From assembly GCA_020746875.1 (NCBI GenBank), contig JAGTJL010000011.1:930001-994000 (forward strand): a DNA stretch of 64,000 nt. Direction: 5' to 3'. The notes below the pieces were generated by a model. That model worked only from the letters and a program-made list of their open reading frames with translations. It did no database searches and was not told the DNA's origin. Of this stretch, positions 53,527 to 64,000 are shown piece by piece (position 1 is the first letter of the stretch; the number at the start of each line of letters is the position of its first letter). A program made the translations under genes and the position numbers. The DNA is from Rhexocercosporidium sp. MPI-PUGE-AT-0058. Its lineage: Eukaryota; Ascomycota; Leotiomycetes; Helotiales.

Positions 53527-56500
53527 TCATAGGGTTAGCTTCCGACGAAGCTCCTCCATCTCGAGCTGCTGAGGATCTGATACGGACAAGCTCTGCTCTA
53601 TTAATATCAATTTGTTCTTCTGGACCCATCTGACGTACTAGAAACAAAAGAATGAGTTAGCAATTAGACGTGCTTCTAGATGGGGAGAGCTGAAGGCAGC
53701 AGAAATTGACTGTAGCATTAGAGACATATGCACCTCAAAATAGTGGTACTTACGTCCTCAATCGAATCCTGAATAACATAACGCGTTATAATAACGTCTC
53801 TCTGCTGACCAATTCTATGGATTCTGTCGACCGCCTGAGCCTCCGTCATGGGATTCCATTGAGGCTCCAGAATGTGAACGTGGTTCGCTGCAGTAAGATC
53901 AACTCTGCACTGTGTTAGTTGCGGTCTTAAGCGCATGCTGTTGGACATAAGCCCCTGAAAGGATGCAAACCTACCCTTCTCCTATGCTGCCTATGCTAGC
54001 GAGCATGATCTGACAATCAGGATCATTGTTAAAAATATCAAGAGCCTGCATTCGCTTAGGAAGACTCGTCTGGCCGTCGATACGCGTGAAAGATAAGCCG
54101 CTAGTCTCAAAGGCTATTTGTACGAGGTCAAGCATCCTCGTCCAGTAGCTGAAAACAATGCTATGGGATGTTAGTGGGATGTGTCTTTTAATAGCAAAAG
54201 AAATTAGTACCTTTTGAATGGATTTGTGTTTCCGCCGGGGAGAGGCTGAGATAGTTCTGCACGGAGGTTTCGCATTAGTGCTTCCACCTTAGTTGAAGCC
54301 TTGTACTGCCTTTTGATTGATGATTTCCTTTGATGATCAACTGCTTCAAGCTGAAGCGTATTCGCTTCCTGAAGGCACTTGGGGCAGTAGTTATGCTCTG
54401 AAATCCCTGATACGTCTGTCTCGTTGGCATCGCTGCAAACACCACATATGATATGGGAACAAGGAAATTCGGTTGAACCGAGTCCTGTAGCATTTGGTTT
54501 CTCTGCAGCGGTGCCATAGATATCGCAGTTCTCTACCAAAGATGAGACCAGATTCCAGTCAGTACGCGAGGCAGTCTTCTGTTCCCACGCTGAGAGGGCT
54601 TTCGGTGGTAGCAAGTGCTGTCCGTGGTCACAGATGAGCCTTAAGATCCCGATGAGAGATAAGATTGCTTGGCTCTTGGTGGAAAGCGCTGTAGAGCTAG
54701 AAACTTTGAGAGAGTAGTCCACTGAGGAAGAAGTTTTACGTTGGAAGAATTTGTAAAGTTCTCTTTCTTCTTCACTCAGCTCGAGGGCCATGACCTTCTC
54801 GGTCTTACGAGGTAGTGCGATGCTGCTATCGCTGGACAATTTCATTCTCCGGAGGCAGGTTGCACGTACCAGATTGCGAAGCGTGCGAAGTGCGTTTCGC
54901 TGCTTCATTTTGACCGGCCGTGTAATCCACAGTTCAAAGCTTTTCTGGGTGAAGAACGGAGGGACTCTAAGGAAAGACAATAATGCGCCGAAATCTTCTA
55001 ATCGATTTTGAATAGGCGTCCCTGTGAGGCACCAACGACTTTGGGCACGGATATCGCATACTGCTTGAAATACTTTCGTGGCCCTATTTCGTATTGTATG
55101 TGCTACACCAGAAATCATAGGTGTCAGCGACTGTCAAACCAGTTCTCATAACTGTAACTTACCTTCGTCTAAGACGACTCTACCCCATGAGTGTCCAAAC
55201 AAAGGGCCGTTGGCCTGCCACTCAGACCTGAGAGTATCATAGGTAGTGAGAATCACATCCTGAGAATCCCAATTTTCTAAGGTTTGATGTCTGATGGAAC
55301 CATGATAGATGATATGGCGTAATGATCCAGGCGTTATATGTCTGGAGTACAGTAAGCTTTATTCCAAATCAGCTGCTTTATTGGGACCTCACGTCTCGAT
55401 TTGCTTCTGCCATTGGTGTATAGCTATCGGTGATTAGCTCTCTGGCAAACACAAGCTCTAGTGGCTATGGAAGCTCTCTCACTAGATTTGGGAGTCACAA
55501 TCAGGGACTGTCGATGTCTGTAGTTCTCGGCAGCCGGTGGGGCATAGGATTTAGCGTCGAGGGCATCAAGGTTCCAACAAACCAGGGCCAAAGTTGTTAA
55601 AGTCTTCCCGAGACCCATGTCCTTAGCGATGTTAGATGCGTACTGATTCTCGAAGGGATGGAAACCCGGCTCACGTCTGCAAGAATGCCACCACAATATG
55701 AGTCTGGGTTGCCCTCTTCGCATTTCCCAGAAATAACATGACGATACCTGATATTAAATCGTTAGTGATTCAGCGCTAGGTTGTTATACGGGGTCTGGTT
55801 CCGAGGATTGCCGCACCTCTCCTGTCCGGCTCCATTTGTGATCTTTGTCCAGAGAGTCGGGAACTTGCAGCGATCCAGACGGGCAAACTCTTTCTCAACC
55901 ATGAATGCAAGCGCTGTAAGTTGATGACTGTCTTTCCTTTAGCGTCGATTATATAAGAAGAGTGAGTATACTGACTCTTTTAATAATGTCTGCACACGTG
56001 GACTTTGCTGAATCCCACTAATGTCGAATGTCCTGGTTTCCGTCTGAAATATCTGCAGTATTCGATCTTTTTCAGATTCACTCAGAATACCAGCGACCAT
56101 TGGGCTGCGTTCATTATGGAGAATTGCAAGTTCAGATATCTCTGGCATAGAGGTGCCTGGTCGAAGAAGATATTGAGGATTTGTGTATGGCACCCGGGGA
56201 TCCATTTGATCGGAATAGGGGTCTTGTAGAAATAGATTGCCTTGCGAGAGCGCCTTTGCAACCTCACCTTGCTCTGACGAAAAGCCATAAACCAAAACCC
56301 AAATTGGCTGCTGGGAGTACGTGGTACTGTTGTCCGGGTCTCTACCACGTTGATGCTCCGCTGGTACTGGCGTCGTCGTCAACGTCACTCGGTATCTCTG
56401 TGTTAGCTCGCCCAATAGCGGTGCCACGAGGATGCCGACATGTTTCGCTCGCTTGGTTGCAGATAACTTCAAGAGCGGTCCATCTGGTTCCACCAGCAGT

Positions 56501-56874
56501 TGTTGCCAGTTGTTGTAAAAAGACGTGCGAATCGTACCAGTGAGTTCAAGCTAAGAAGAGTCAGCGAGTAGACTAGTCAAGACAAGTCAATCTAATCAGA
56601 TTCCTACCCTTCCAAAACAAGTATCATACAGGATTGGGGAAGGACTTTCTGTCGCGGAGTTCCCCCCTCTCCTTCTGAGCAACCCTTTAACGACTCTGGG
56701 ATCGAGGAAACAGGCGAAGTAGAGCTAGTGCCTCCACGGTATAATGTGTCTACATCCTCCTGTGGTGACGTGACTGGAGCATCTCTCCTCAATCGTGAAG
56801 CCACCGAGGAAGTACTGGGAGCCGATGCGACGAGTAGAGGACTCTCAGACTTTGCTCGACGCCTCTTTTGGCTA
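53527..56874 (-). CDS. RAD5/RAD16-like SNF2 ATPase with RING-like motif; 5' end disrupted
   Basis: From 56550 eleven exons splice cleanly into 815 in-phase residues: 56550-55976, 55927-55817, 55747-55675, 55621-55483, 55423-55393, 55341-55163, 55102-54211, 54160-53975, 53904-53754 and 53637-53527, after a 5' exon ending at 56608. Motifs: GGILADDMGLGKT (I), LDEAHTIRNR (II), LTGTPIQNRL (III), a RING-like Cys/His cluster (FPCSHIICGVCSD, YCPKCL) and DRIHRIGQQRD (VI). Such proteins remodel chromatin or help damage tolerance in the nucleus. The N-terminal frame (SSQKRRRAKSESPLLVASAP) begins inside the inverted-repeat element, has no ATG, and needs a one-base shift in a G6 run near 56668 to reach ILYDTCFGR. 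The original start seems to lie beyond the element at 57655-57657. Confidence 0.8.
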
Positions 56875-57641
56875 CTCGTATTCCCTGTTACGTGCACACC
56901 CCGGACACATGCACACCCATTTCCCCACTAAAATACTACTTTTTTATACTGCAATAATATCTGTTACTATTAATGTAATTTTGTAATTTGAACATAATTT
57001 GAACATAGGATTATAATAATATTAAATTAAAGACTTTAAATATATTGTCTTATTTTATTTTAGTACGTAATTTAAAGCTAAAAACGAGTGATTTTAATAG
57101 TTAATATAACTATTATAATAAAACCGAATTTAAAGATACTAGTAGAAAATTATTAATAAAAAATCTTTACAAAATGAATTTAAGCACTTCTGATTAAATA
57201 TATTTGTAATTAAGTACCGTTTAACAATATTATAATTTTTTAATTCTTAATTTTTGAAAATGTTAATTTTATTTAATATATTTTGATTTTATTTATAAGA
57301 AAGAAGAAAAAAACCCATTTTTGACTTATTTGTAATTATATTAACGTAACATTTAAGTTTAAGTTATTATGTATAATTAATTAAAAACTTGATTATTTTC
57401 TATACTAGCATATTAAATTACTAAAGTATTCCAATTCAACTTTAATATAAAAGACTTAAAAAAGTATAATTATAAACATACTAAATTTAATTACTTATAT
57501 AAGTAAATCAATTATATATTTATTTTATTTTATTATATAGTATAAAGTAGTTGTTTATTTATAATACTTTTAAAGTGAGGTATTTTGGTGGGGAGTTAGG
57601 TGTGCATGTGTCCGGGGTGTGCACGTAAAAGGGAATACGAG
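56875..57641. mobile_element. 767-bp MITE-like element, TIRs 62 bp, AT-rich interior
   Basis: The arm 56875-56936 matches the reverse complement of 57580-57641 at 57 of 62 positions. TA dinucleotides flank both ends (56873-56874 and 57642-57643), the target duplication of Tc1/mariner-type transposons. The interior is overwhelmingly A/T, without any open frame, so it is non-autonomous; the composition could reflect repeat-induced point mutation. It interrupts the SNF2 gene near its start codon. Confidence 0.88.
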
Positions 57642-57657
57642 TACAGAGCAGGATCAT

Positions 57658-60260
57658 TTATAACATAGCACTATTAAGACGCATCCCCAACTTCCGGACC
57701 CTTCCAGCGAATTGCACTATATAGCCCCGATGATTTCGGCGCTATATCGCAGAACCGAACAGTCACAACCGTGACAGCTAACGGCGGGGGCGCGAACACA
57801 ATAGGTGTATTCCCCACTTAATACTCAAACGCTTACGCTAGTATCCCAGCGTAATCTTTACTACCTCTCACACCCCTTAATCCACGAGCTACACATCCCG
57901 GTTCTAAGCTATGTATTTCCTACTACTAATAGTATCCACACCTCTCGTCTCTTAGTCTGAAAATCGACGATTTCTCAAGAGGGTATAATAAAACTATACC
58001 TTCCCAAGAAAGAGACACGCATATCCACACGGGCGAATTCCCGGCCACGGCAGCAGCAGCGGCAATGCTCCTCCGAGGCGGCAGTGGCGGATCCACAGCA
58101 GCACGAAGACGCAGTCAAGACTAGGGCGTAACGACTGAAGCCCTCCGCGCTTAACGACCTCGTATCGCATCAGGACCTATACCTATTAAACCCGCGGAGT
58201 AAAGTCCTCGCGGGTTAAGCATGCGAGGTCCCACGAGCCCGAACTCATTTTTAAGGACGGGGAGTGCGGCGAGAGAGAGGACTAAAGAGAGGAATGGTAA
58301 TAGGAACGGGAGTCCGGAGTAGGCTATTCCGCCAAGGAGTCCGTTGAGGAGTAAGCGGATTAAGGGCGATAATAGCGTACCGAGGTATCAGCTTATGAAT
58401 GAAGTTGTAAGTGATAATGTGCCGATCTTGCATAGCCCTGGTTTAAGGCAGGGGAGGGCGAGGAGGGAATCGGTCAAGGAGTGATTGATCAGGCATAGTA
58501 TCATGGATTATGAAATTAAAATGGAATCTCTATTTGGGATGGGGTGAAGTGGCGTTTTTGGGTCTTGGATATTGGTTTTGGGAAATTGCGGACGATGGGG
58601 AGTTGAATTTGCTTGAGATACCCATCTTTTGACTGAACTTTCAAATATGAGAAATAACATTCATTCGCCTACACGCTCGCTAAAGCTATATATATTTTCC
58701 TCCTCCGTGATCATAACAACAAGAAGTACGGTTGTATCTTAGTGTCGGCGGCCACCACCCGCTTCCTAGATGAACAGTACCTAAGTAGTGAGTTACATGG
58801 GAAAATTGTACGATTCTTCATCACGTATTCCCAGATTATTCGGAAGTCTAGCTAACTAGCTAACTAATCGGTGGCCATTTTGAATTTCTCGAGATTCGAT
58901 GACTGTTATCACCCACCTCCCTATTGTCATTTCTTTCGGGCTTAAGTGAAATACTCCACGGTCCACTTTTTTGGACCAAATTAGCTTAGAAATATTTCAG
59001 CATACCAAAATTTTAACATGATCTGATGAGTTCCTGGTTCACGCACGCTGACTTTTAGAGCAACATTTACAGTGTCCCCCACAGCACAAGAAAGCGACCC
59101 ATTCTTTATCAGGGCTTCTTCCCTGTTGAAAGTAGCGTTTCCTGTCTCTGACAACTTCCTCATTTATAGATTATTTTAATAAAGCTAATTTCAGTTCAAC
59201 CTTCGACCTCGGACTAGGTGATTTATTTGGAATATACAAATTCACTGCTGCAGTGCTGAGGTATCAAGGCTGTTTGTACGTCTGCACAGAGCTTTATATA
59301 TGGGGCTGGACATGGGCAGTATTGGAACAGAGAGTCTCTCGGTCTTGGAGAACATGTCCTCGTAAGGGAGAGGGGAGGCGGAGGCTGTGGCATTAAAGAG
59401 TAACGGAAATGATGCTCGATTTTTGGTTTCGTACTTCCCTTAGCGGACTCACGCATTGGTAGAGATAACTGATCTGGTTTTAGTTGAGCAGTGAATCATG
59501 TTTTCTTGTTCGATCACTTCCGTCGATGGTATGATATAAGGTCCTGTTCTGCTGTCATTTCTAGTCTTGCTGTTGATCGTGAACACCCATTTTTAATCCC
59601 GGTTAATATACAATTTAGTTCTCTGCATCCATTGCTTCTGTTGCAATTAAAAAGCCACTTCTGGCAGTGGCTTGGCTCCCCGGCAGTAGCTTGGTAGCTT
59701 GATGATATGTGATTATCTCGCAGGGGTTAGCATCCGACTCATGCCAAAACAGTAATTGCTGGTCTACGTTTTGCCTTTCAAGCGAACGAGTACTCCAGTC
59801 AGCTCTTTATAGAATCTTGTTAATCTATGGCTGAGAATTGATTGCACAGATTTAAGTTGCAAAAGAGAAAACTCTACATCGTACCTATAAGGGAAGCCCA
59901 TCAGACCAGACTTGTCACAGGATTGAGTAATGAACGACACAGTTTGAATCTCCTGGATTAGAAGGTGAAAGATGTAGGGTAGAAATGGTAAATAGCAAGA
60001 AGACTCAGCAGTTTACGGAGAACTACCACCACGAACTCCCTGCATTTGTAGTGCTTAAGGGTGCGGACATGACGCACCGAACTTGACATCAAAATCCAAA
60101 GATCCTTTCCAATTGAGATTTTCGAAGCTATTTCCTATCTGCCATATCAAGCAAAATAGACACAGACTTTCAAATAACCAAAGGTACAAACTCTCGTTGT
60201 TCAGTTATCCCTCGCTGTCAATCTGATATCAATTATCAACTCGTCCACAACCCACACCCC
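57658..60260. other. Long gene-poor region
   Basis: I find no supported gene in 2.6 kb. A GC-rich patch with a small hairpin (AACCCGCG at 58189-58196, CGCGGGTT at 58209-58216) is the only structure noted. Short ORFs on both strands have no domain. Confidence 0.4.
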
Positions 60261-61143
60261 CTAAACACCATCCAGCACCGTCCCCAACTCCCCGACCCAC
60301 CCCAACCTGCACTCACCAAATATCTCCCCTCCAACACCCAACTCCCTCCCCCCCTCTAGCAAAATCGTCCTCACAATAATCCTCTCCCCCATAATCTCTT
60401 GCTGATGAAAAACATGACTCGTACAATTCCCACAATAAAAACACCTAACCTCCTTCCCCGAATCGCCCTTATAGACATATACTTTCATCTTCTCCTCGCC
60501 CTCCAAGATCCTTAGATCTTTCCGATAAATAATAGTGTTAAGTGAGTACGGCCCCCACCAAGTTTCTGGCACGTGTTGCAGTGGCAGAGGATATGTTTCG
60601 CATCTGAGTTTGAGAGGATGGCAGTCCATTTTATGGATTGGCAGTGGCAGGAACCGGTGTATGATTTTGAGATCGCGGGAGCAGTGGGTGTGGGCCCGAA
60701 GAGGACTTTGTCGTGGATGTCTAGGACGACGGAATCTTTGATGAGAGGTTTTGCGGCGGCGGAGAAGGCGGCGTGGATGGGGTCTTCGAGGAGGTAGTAG
60801 TCGAGGTCGGATTGGGTGGCGAATTCGAGGATGAAGCCGTGGGTTAGGCCATTGGAGTAGGGTTCCCAGGATTGGTTCTTGCCTGTGCTTGAACTTAGCG
60901 TTCGTTTAATTAATCTAGAAGGAATGGGTGGTGGAGCAATTCAGGGAGGCTCTGGGAGGATTGAGTACCAGCTTTCATGGAAACCATGTATGGATTCCCT
61001 TCTTTATTGAGACATGTCTTGGGCAATTGCAGGAAGACATCGAAATGCGCTTGTAAGTCCGTCCAAGTGATATCTGATTTGTAGTTGAACAACACGATAT
61101 GCGTGATCAAAGGCCTTGGGGAGGGAAGTGAAATGTCTCCCAT
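60261..61143 (-). pseudogene. Dabb-GFA fusion protein with a one-base frameshift
   Basis: Exons are 61143-60969 and 60882-60261. Residues 1-110 form a Dabb (stress-responsive A/B barrel) domain: LITHIVLFNYKSDITWTDL, then across the intron MKAGKNQSWEPYSNGLTHGF, and DLDYYLLEDPIHAAFS, DIHDKVLFGPT. A GFA/CENP-V type zinc domain follows: GSCHCQSIKW, CHCNTCQKLGG. Here the frame breaks in the C5 run at 60552-60556 (G5 in the gene sense); the other frame continues PYSLNTIIYRKDLRILEGEE then RCFYCGNCTSHVFH. All zinc-type Cys pairs are kept, so a sequence error is plausible. Reaction unknown. Confidence 0.68.
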
Positions 61144-62680
61144 TTTGTTGTTTAATTCACTGTAGTTTTAATGGAGGAAAAAGAATCAACAGTCAATAGA
61201 AAGGAATAAGAGAAAAATAAATAAATAAAATATTGGTCATTGGAAACATTGAAGGAAGACGCGCCGAGACTATTTCGGCGTTTGATGGAAGGATTGGACA
61301 TCTGGGGAAGGCGAAACTACTGTAACCCAGGAATGGAAATTTCCTCTTTTAGACATGGGATGAGGCGAGAGTTGCCGTTCTCAGCGGCGGGGAAAACGCG
61401 GGGTTAGAAAGTGGGGTGGAATACTGAATGAGGTAGTGGCCGGTGTTGGCGAGTCGCCGGAGTGCGAAGTTGTCGCGTTTCTACTCACAACCGTCTGATT
61501 AATTCTTATAGAAAAAAGGCAAAAAGACTTAATAGCTATTTTTGGAGTATCGATAAAGACGGATTAGATTTTGATTCATTTTGTGTTGCGAAAATTCGTG
61601 TTCCGCACGTGCCTCAATCGGCCACTTAATTCTCATACGTACGGGTAGCCAATACAGACCTCGGGACGAATAAATTTCATAGATTTGTCTCCCTTAAATT
61701 ATTCCTTCAGATAGTACGTAAGATGACATGCAATCTTTGTAAATGTTGCCAAAGCTATTGTTGTTGCCAATTATTCCATTCTTTGGAAGAACCTTACTAA
61801 AGACTTGTGTATAACAACAATCAACATCGACCTCTCACTCTACCACAGTAATTCGGTTGAGAATTTGATGGGGAGATAGACTAAAGAGATTGAAAATCTT
61901 CTTAAAGGTGAAGGGGAAGCGAGACATGGATGAAGAAGATATCTGCGGTGTGATGTTTTTCTGGCATAAAAAAATCCCCCGCCGAGCTTTCTAGTGACTT
62001 TTATAAGGCCTCATTGAAGTAAGATCTTGGAAGGCAATAAAATCTGAGAACCAGTAAAATTTTGCCATGAAACTAAATTGATCATTTTCCAAACCATCAA
62101 TTGAACAAGTCTGCGGCCACTAGTAGTTGCTGCTCAGAAACGCGTATATAAATTATAAGCTGGAGCTGCGGAAAGCGCGGTTCAAAGGAACTTCATGTAC
62201 TTCAGAGACAGCCATGGAGCAGGACCCCGAGCTGCCTGGGAAAAATCTGCATTGTTTCCGATTGCGAGCCGAAAGCCAATCGTTTCGTTCATTGAAGTTA
62301 ATTGGGTGGTCGTCTGAAATGTCGGGAGCTTTGGATTTGCATACCTGGTGTCCTACACTGTTGCCATTTTTCAGGCTGCTGTGGTTGACTACTGTTTGCT
62401 GGTAGTACTAACTCCTTGATTTTAAATTTCAAACAGCTTTAAGTCATGATGTCTAGAAAACAGAAAAAGAGTTGTATATATCTGAGACAATAGAAGATTT
62501 AGATGAACGGTTGAAGGTTCACTGCTCGTCAGCATCGCATGCCCATTGATATCGCCGATTTGCTAATTTAGTGAAGAACCCCCCAAACCCCCCAACCCCC
62601 CCAAAAGAAACCAAGGAGTAATAGATACTGGTGAAAGCAGCTATTGGGAACTAGCCCACAGAAAAAATCGAGTTCAACCA
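61144..62680. other. Gene-poor region
   Basis: No supported gene. A C-rich tract of runs C6, C6 and C7 lies at about 62579-62602, just beyond the 3' end of the DUF899 gene; in that transcript it would be G-rich. Confidence 0.4.
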
Positions 62681-63423
62681 TCATGCCTTGCTCTCTTGTG
62701 CATACTGAGCAGGAGTCTTGAGCTCCGCAGGACCATCAGCACCTTCTTGTCTCCCAGCCGGAGTCAAGTCCAAGAAAACATAGGTCCCCGCCAAATTGTC
62801 CAAGCGTGAATAACTCGAATACGTATGATAGACCTGGTCATCAACCAGCTTGAACACACTCAGCCCTGGCTGCTCGCCACTCATGCCCTGCTTGGGCTCA
62901 AAGTTATACTCCACCGGAACTACCTTCTCGTCTAGTGTGACGTGGAAGTCGTAGTTGAAGTCCGTCCCAAGACTGCTGACCCATGGAAAACCCCAAAAGT
63001 TCTTCTCTTTCCACGCAGTGATCTTCTCGATCGGCGCACGAGAGACGACGACCAGTGCTGTGTCTTTCTGGGCGAGGTGTCGCAGGTCTGGGAAGTTCGC
63101 TGCCATAAAAGCGCAGCCTTGACAACCTTCTTCGGCGGTGGGCTCGAACATGTAGTGGTAGATGATCAGCTGTGATTTGGTGCCGAAGAGATCTTTCAGG
63201 GTGATTGGGCCGTCGGGGCTTTCGAATGTGTAGTCTTTGGTTATGGGGACCATTGGGAGGGCACGACGCTCAGCTGCGATTGATGCAGAAAGCTCATTGA
63301 GTTTGGTTTCTTTGGATAGGAGGGCGAGACGGGCTGCGCGCCACTCTGAGGAAGTTCCAATCTAAGGTTTTGTCAGCTTGTGAATACCTCTTCGCGATGA
63401 GGGGCGTTAACCTTGCAAGCCAT
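62681..63423 (-). CDS. DUF899 thioredoxin-like protein, 230 aa
   Basis: Exons are 63423-63412 (12 nt, MACK) and 63361-62681; the 50-nt intron starts GTTAAC and ends TTAG. The protein has the DUF899 layout: EWRAARLALLSKETKLNEL, then YTFESPDGPITLKDLFGTKS, LIIYHYMFEPTAEEGCQGCAF with a CxxC-like pair in the thioredoxin fold, and FWGFPWVSSLGTDFNYDF, ending in a charged tail. It probably acts as a cytosolic disulfide-related protein, but the reaction and partners of DUF899 proteins are unknown. Without exon 1 there is an in-frame ATG at 63253. I prefer the spliced form because it supplies the conserved helix. Confidence 0.85.
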
Positions 63424-64000
63424 GGTGAGTGGGAAAAGGTGTGACTTCTTTGTGGTAGATTATAATACAAATCCGTGGACTGCAGTGAGAGAAAACAAGA
63501 CTGTTGACAGATTGAAAAATATCCGACCCGAAGTGTGGTGATTCAGCACTTTTATATTCCATGAGGGCAGCACTGAAGTCTAGTCGGAATTGAATTCGTC
63601 CGTCTTATCAATTTACCTCCCAACTTAGGATATCAATGGCCACACAGCATATATCTAGCAAGGTTTAAGAAACTCTACGTGAATGGATGCGACCATATCT
63701 AACTTATCACACCGCGAGATCAACGCCTGATCACCTGGGTGGCTTATGCACTGATGAGGGGTCGATGCAGATTTTCAGGCAGCAACGCACCAAAGAGAAA
63801 AGTCGGATATTGCATCTAATAGTTTGGTTTCAGACTCCAGGCATCCCTCCAGGCATCCTTCCAGTCATTCGGATGTGTCGATGGAGGGTGGCGATTGGGC
63901 ATTCATTTGTCTTGAGACAGAAATGATTTGTGGGGTCGTTGAGTTACATTCAACAGAAGTGGAAGTATTTTTACGATATCTATCCCCCGTACTGCCATAA
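63424..64000. other. Intergenic region at the right edge
   Basis: Contains the promoter of the DUF899 gene. A 79-codon ORF at 63687-63926 has no domain, so no gene is called. Confidence 0.4.

Noticed and set aside
56940..57578. Very AT-rich DNA as mitochondrial insertion or centromere
   Set aside because: It lies exactly between matching inverted repeats with TA flanks, so a transposon interior is the simpler reading.
58189..58216. 8-bp hairpin in a GC-rich patch
   Set aside because: Short, could be chance; no termination or tRNA-like features.
1..64000. tRNA genes, CRISPR arrays, plasmid or phage features
   Set aside because: I scanned for tRNA T-loop and anticodon-arm patterns and for short regular repeats and found none; a full search was not possible by eye.

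Overview
This window looks like nuclear DNA of a filamentous ascomycete (Pezizomycotina, perhaps Leotiomycetes; the class is a guess). The reasons are short GT-AG introns, mostly 48-125 nt, spacious intergenic DNA, and typical mould families: two HET-domain genes, a bZIP with a DUF3425 tail, a Dal5-like permease, a DHA1 drug transporter, a CHAT protein, a DUF899 protein and an F-box protein. Nothing looks bacterial or viral in layout. Exon boundaries below were worked out by hand from reading phase and family motifs.

Layout. 0-8 kb: 3' truncated mitochondrial ribosomal gene RSM22 (-), an RNase H-like gene (+), a YbjQ-type gene (+) and a HET gene (-). 8-15 kb: bZIP/DUF3425 (-) diverging from a short-chain dehydrogenase (+), an allantoate-permease-like MFS gene (-) and an adenosine/adenine deaminase-like gene (-). 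14.9-17.2 kb: two decayed genes side by side, one of unknown family and one fasciclin. 17.4-22.3 kb: a 276-residue unknown protein diverging from a 1117-residue CHAT protease-like protein, with a small ORF after it. 22.7-29.7 kb: phosphohexomutase, choline/ethanolamine phosphotransferase and a DHA1 MFS transporter, all minus. 30.7-33.1 kb: a kinase-like protein and a frameshifted F-box gene. 33.1-34.5 kb: a dispersed repeat and a possible small membrane protein. 35.1-45.6 kb: a 1248-residue SNTX-like/GTPase fusion, a broken BTB gene, an ankyrin plus ClpB-like AAA+ protein and a coiled-coil protein. 47-52 kb: a small secreted protein, the second repeat copy and the second HET gene. 53.5-57.7 kb: a many-intron RAD5/RAD16-like SNF2 ATPase whose 5' end is split by a 767-bp inverted-repeat element. 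57.7-64 kb: mostly empty, with a Dabb-GFA fusion (frameshifted) and a DUF899 gene.

How the genes fit together. Housekeeping functions (RSM22, phosphohexomutase, phospholipid synthesis) are interspersed with self/non-self or cell-death style genes: two HET, CHAT, SNTX-GTPase, ankyrin-AAA and BTB/F-box remnants. The most interesting candidates for an undescribed system are the divergent CHAT/unknown-protein pair (17.4-22.0 kb) and the SNTX-GTPase beside the ankyrin-ClpB-like ATPase (35-44 kb). Several genes carry single-base frameshifts, three of them in homopolymer runs, so some may be assembly errors rather than true pseudogenes.
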